A stretch of 64,000 bases of DNA from Saprospiraceae bacterium UBA3362 (GTDB lineage: Bacteria > Bacteroidota > Bacteroidia > Chitinophagales > Saprospiraceae). Location: assembly GCA_002360455.1 (NCBI GenBank), contig DEQQ01000095.1, forward strand, positions 39,930-103,929, read 5' to 3'. The notes below the pieces were generated by a model. That model did not search any database. It was given only the letters and a program-made list of their open reading frames with translations, and had not been told where the DNA came from. The number at the start of each line of letters is the position of its first letter. Positions within the stretch are counted from its first letter, which is position 1. Made by a program: the position numbers and the translations under genes. Shown here piece after piece: positions 61,579 to 64,000 of the stretch.

Positions 61579-63897
61579 ATGGTTATGCGGTTTACAGTAG
61601 TTTTTTGTTTTTCAATATTGATTTCATTTTGTTTCGGACAGTCCACAATCCAATGGCACAAGGCAAAAGTAAATCTTGAACATCAATCTATAGAAAAATT
61701 AATTCACTCCGGAGTGGATTGTGACCATGGTCATCATCGCGCGGGCAAAAGTTTTACAGGAGTGTTTACAGACCAAGATTTGGCCAGGCTACAAAAAGCA
61801 GGCTTGGAATACGAACTCATGCCAAAAGCTAAAATTGAAACCAGATCCAATCCCTTTAATTGTGACGAAGACAGAATAGGAGAACCTTATTATAGATTGC
61901 CCGGGAATTATCCTTACGGATCTATGGGTGGATTTCCAACTCTCAATGAGCTTATGGAGAATCTAGATTTGATGCATGAGTTATATCCTCATCTCGTCAC
62001 ATCCAAAATTAAAATAGGCAATTTCAAAACAGCTCAAGGCAGGCCAATTTATTATTTAAAAATTTCAGACAGGCCTGATCAAGAAGAAGAGGATGAGCCC
62101 AAAGTCTTGTACACTGCACTGCACCATGCCAGAGAACCCATCAGCATGAGTCAGATGTTATATTTCATGTGGAGCTTGTTAGAAAATTACGAATTGGATC
62201 CGGAGGTCAAAAGATTGGTGGATAGCAGAGAATTATTTTTTGTACCCTGTCTGAATCCTGACGGATACTCTTATAACGAAACAATGGCGCCCGGAGGTGG
62301 CGGTGACTGGCGGAAAAACATGAACCCTAATACCGAGGGAGTGGGCACAGATCTCAATAGAAATTATGCTGAGGGATGGGCATTTGATGATTCCGGGTCT
62401 TCACCAAGTGGAGGGTCCATCACCTATCGTGGGCAGAATGCATTTTCTGAAGCAGAAACACAGGCTATCCGTAGTCTTTGTTTAGATTTCGATTTTAGGA
62501 TTGTTTTGAACTATCATGCTTATGGGAATTTGTTGATCATTCCGTGGGGTTACCTCAACAGACCAACTGCAGATTCGGTACAATTTTTAGCTTTAGCCAA
62601 AGAATTTACAAAGTATAACCAGTTTTTCGTTGGTACTTCTCAAGCTACATTAAATTACTCCGTGAATGGCGTTTCTGATGATTGGATGTACGGCAAGAGG
62701 CAGATCTATGCTTTTACACCTGAAGTAGGAGACGAATTTTGGCCTGATAGAAAGGAAATTTTACCTTTGAATCAGTCAACTCAATACATGAATTACAGCG
62801 CTGCTTGGAATGCAGGAGCTTGTGCGACAATCAATGAAGTAAGCAGCAAGGGAATAGAAAAGGATACTTTTATGCTGCAACTTTCTATTCAGAGAAATGG
62901 AATACAGGATGACCTTATTAATATCACACCCGGATGCAATATCCCGGGAGTAGAATTTTCTGAACCTGAGTATCAATTTTCATTAGCTAAAGGAGAAAAT
63001 CGAGTTGTTGAAATTCCAGTTTATATCAATGCGCCACTCTCAAAAGGAGATAGCTTGGACTTTGTTTTTAATCTTCGGACCGGAGATTTTGTACAGAATT
63101 TGATTTTTAGAAAATTCTATTTTGGTCAGGCGGTTTGGAAGGAAGAATGCCTAGACTTGAGCAGATGGTATTCTGTGACTCAAGAACAATGGAAGCTTTC
63201 TTCAAAGACATTCTATAGTGCGCCAAGCAGTTTTACGGACAGCCCCGAAGGTAATCTAAAAGAGGGACAGACACTCAAAATGCAAACCTTAGGATATGTC
63301 AATTTGGAAAAAGCAGAAAAAGCATTTTTAAGTTTTCAGACCAAGTATGATTTGGACTCAGAAGCCGACTATGTACAAGTAAAAGGAAGTACCGACGGGT
63401 CCCAATTTATTCCTTTTTGTGGACTATTTACACAACAAGGAACACACTTTTTGGATCCTAATTTTCCTTTGTACACTGGAACCAAATCAGATTGGGCAGC
63501 AGAGTGGATTAATCTAAAAGATTTTTTAGGACAAAAATTATTTTTGGAATTATTTTTTAATACAACCTATTCCGGAATACCGCATGACGGTTTCTATATA
63601 GACGATATCAAAGTTTATGTAAAAAACAAAGTCAATACGGCGACTTCGGATTCAGGTTTGTTGCAATCCTATTATCCTAATCCGGTGACAGAAGAAATGC
63701 ATTTTGTCCCTGCAAATCTGTCTTCAGATTGTAAGCTTACAGTGTATAACTTGCAAGGACAAATCATGGATTGTAAGACCAACAGGCATAACCAAGAGCT
63801 GGTCTTGTCCACTTCATCTTTGTTGCCGGGCATGTATATTGTCAAGATTCAAGATGGCTCCAAACCATTGACAACACTCAGTTTTGTAAAGCAATAA
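61579..63897 (+). CDS. Secreted M14 zinc carboxypeptidase with T9SS domain
   Basis: 772 residues from the ATG at 61579; a TTG two codons earlier and an ATG two codons later are alternatives. Signal peptide (about 1-20), prodomain-like region (to about 115), then the M14 catalytic domain with H183 and E186 (HAREP), H313 (NYHAYGN), the GTDLNRNYAEGW substrate block and the catalytic E382 (FTPEVGDEFWP). Two beta domains follow (about 410-690). The tail, from about residue 695 (SYYPNPVTEEMHF), is a type A T9SS sorting domain. It trims C-terminal residues outside the cell. Confidence 0.92.
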   Translation: MVMRFTVVFCFSILISFCFGQSTIQWHKAKVNLEHQSIEKLIHSGVDCDHGHHRAGKSFTGVFTDQDLARLQKAGLEYELMPKAKIETRSNPFNCDEDRIGEPYYRLPGNYPYGSMGGFPTLNELMENLDLMHELYPHLVTSKIKIGNFKTAQGRPIYYLKISDRPDQEEEDEPKVLYTALHHAREPISMSQMLYFMWSLLENYELDPEVKRLVDSRELFFVPCLNPDGYSYNETMAPGGGGDWRKNMNPNTEGVGTDLNRNYAEGWAFDDSGSSPSGGSITYRGQNAFSEAETQAIRSLCLDFDFRIVLNYHAYGNLLIIPWGYLNRPTADSVQFLALAKEFTKYNQFFVGTSQATLNYSVNGVSDDWMYGKRQIYAFTPEVGDEFWPDRKEILPLNQSTQYMNYSAAWNAGACATINEVSSKGIEKDTFMLQLSIQRNGIQDDLINITPGCNIPGVEFSEPEYQFSLAKGENRVVEIPVYINAPLSKGDSLDFVFNLRTGDFVQNLIFRKFYFGQAVWKEECLDLSRWYSVTQEQWKLSSKTFYSAPSSFTDSPEGNLKEGQTLKMQTLGYVNLEKAEKAFLSFQTKYDLDSEADYVQVKGSTDGSQFIPFCGLFTQQGTHFLDPNFPLYTGTKSDWAAEWINLKDFLGQKLFLELFFNTTYSGIPHDGFYIDDIKVYVKNKVNTATSDSGLLQSYYPNPVTEEMHFVPANLSSDCKLTVYNLQGQIMDCKTNRHNQELVLSTSSLLPGMYIVKIQDGSKPLTTLSFVKQ

Positions 63898-64000
63898 AGG
63901 CTCGTTTTAGCTTGTTTTTAAGGCTATTAGTCCAGGATTTTGAATCCTAAATAAAGGTTTCCTATCTTGTTTTAGCTTTTGGAATTTTTGATTCATTTCC

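Noticed and set aside
63930..63955. AGGATT-ttg-AATCCT hairpin after the carboxypeptidase gene
   Set aside because: Only six pairs and no T-run follow; I could not support it as a terminator.

Overview
The window is a chromosomal stretch from a low-GC member of the Bacteroidota. The closest fit is the Saprospiria/Chitinophagia side of the phylum, but this is inferred from gene families rather than from a phylogeny. Supporting signs are C-terminal type IX secretion (T9SS) sorting domains on secreted proteins, promoters of the Bacteroidota form (TTTG or TTG, 19-22 bases, TAnnTTTG), very little Shine-Dalgarno signal, an OmpL-like porin, a GH3-family protein, and DUF2851, DUF2461 and Alx-type TerC proteins. 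There is no tRNA, rRNA, CRISPR array, prophage or intact insertion sequence. Gene density is high, and most genes are ordinary chromosomal housekeeping or surface-proteolysis genes.

Layout. 1-1556: 3' end of an S9 peptidase, then a porin. 1728-7868: a complete six-gene efflux operon (TolC, HlyD-type adaptor, two ABC ATPases equivalent to a split YbhF, two ABC-2 permeases). 7958-9529: DUF2461 and VanW proteins. 9857-13342: rplM-rpsI-rpsB-tsf with a strong terminator, then pyrH. 13398-16349: M29 aminopeptidase, folA and an overlapping DUF2851 gene. 16709-21495 (minus): cyanophycin synthetase and a POT peptide transporter, separated by a 500-base gap holding two perfect tandem hairpins. 21612-29968: rdgB, then a six-gene run (GT2, methyltransferase, GT-C-like membrane protein, mce, TSUP permease, helicase-nuclease) packed almost without gaps between a candidate promoter and a candidate terminator.

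30109-41004: a secreted T9SS protein, then a minus-strand block of thioredoxin-TPR, MscS channel, mfd, a VOC-transglutaminase-like fusion, trhO and a secreted subtilisin. 41648-49003: a 36-codon membrane ORF, nadC, DUF1761, GH3, a beta-barrel protein, a flavodoxin-reductase-like enzyme and a 688-residue lipoprotein of unknown function. 49222-57711: TSUP permease and S9 peptidase, several small unknowns including a 41-residue membrane microprotein with a near-consensus promoter, an AT-rich island, a 1150-residue secreted metalloprotease with SprB-like repeats, and OsmC. 57923-63897: TerC, a DksA-like protein, thiolase, rnhB and a secreted M14 carboxypeptidase.

How the genes fit together. Four peptidases of different clans are secreted or probably secreted (S8, M12B/M43-like, M14 and perhaps the first S9). 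The window also has an S9 and an M29 peptidase lacking signal peptides, a peptide importer and a cyanophycin synthetase. This reads as a protein-degrading lifestyle with storage of surplus nitrogen as Arg/Asp polymer. That is an inference from gene content. No single locus is obviously a new defence or mobile system. The least explained items are the tandem hairpins upstream of cphA, a two-copy structured intergenic repeat, the 41-residue microprotein, the VOC-transglutaminase fusion and the operon joining mce, a TSUP permease and an Fe-S helicase-nuclease.
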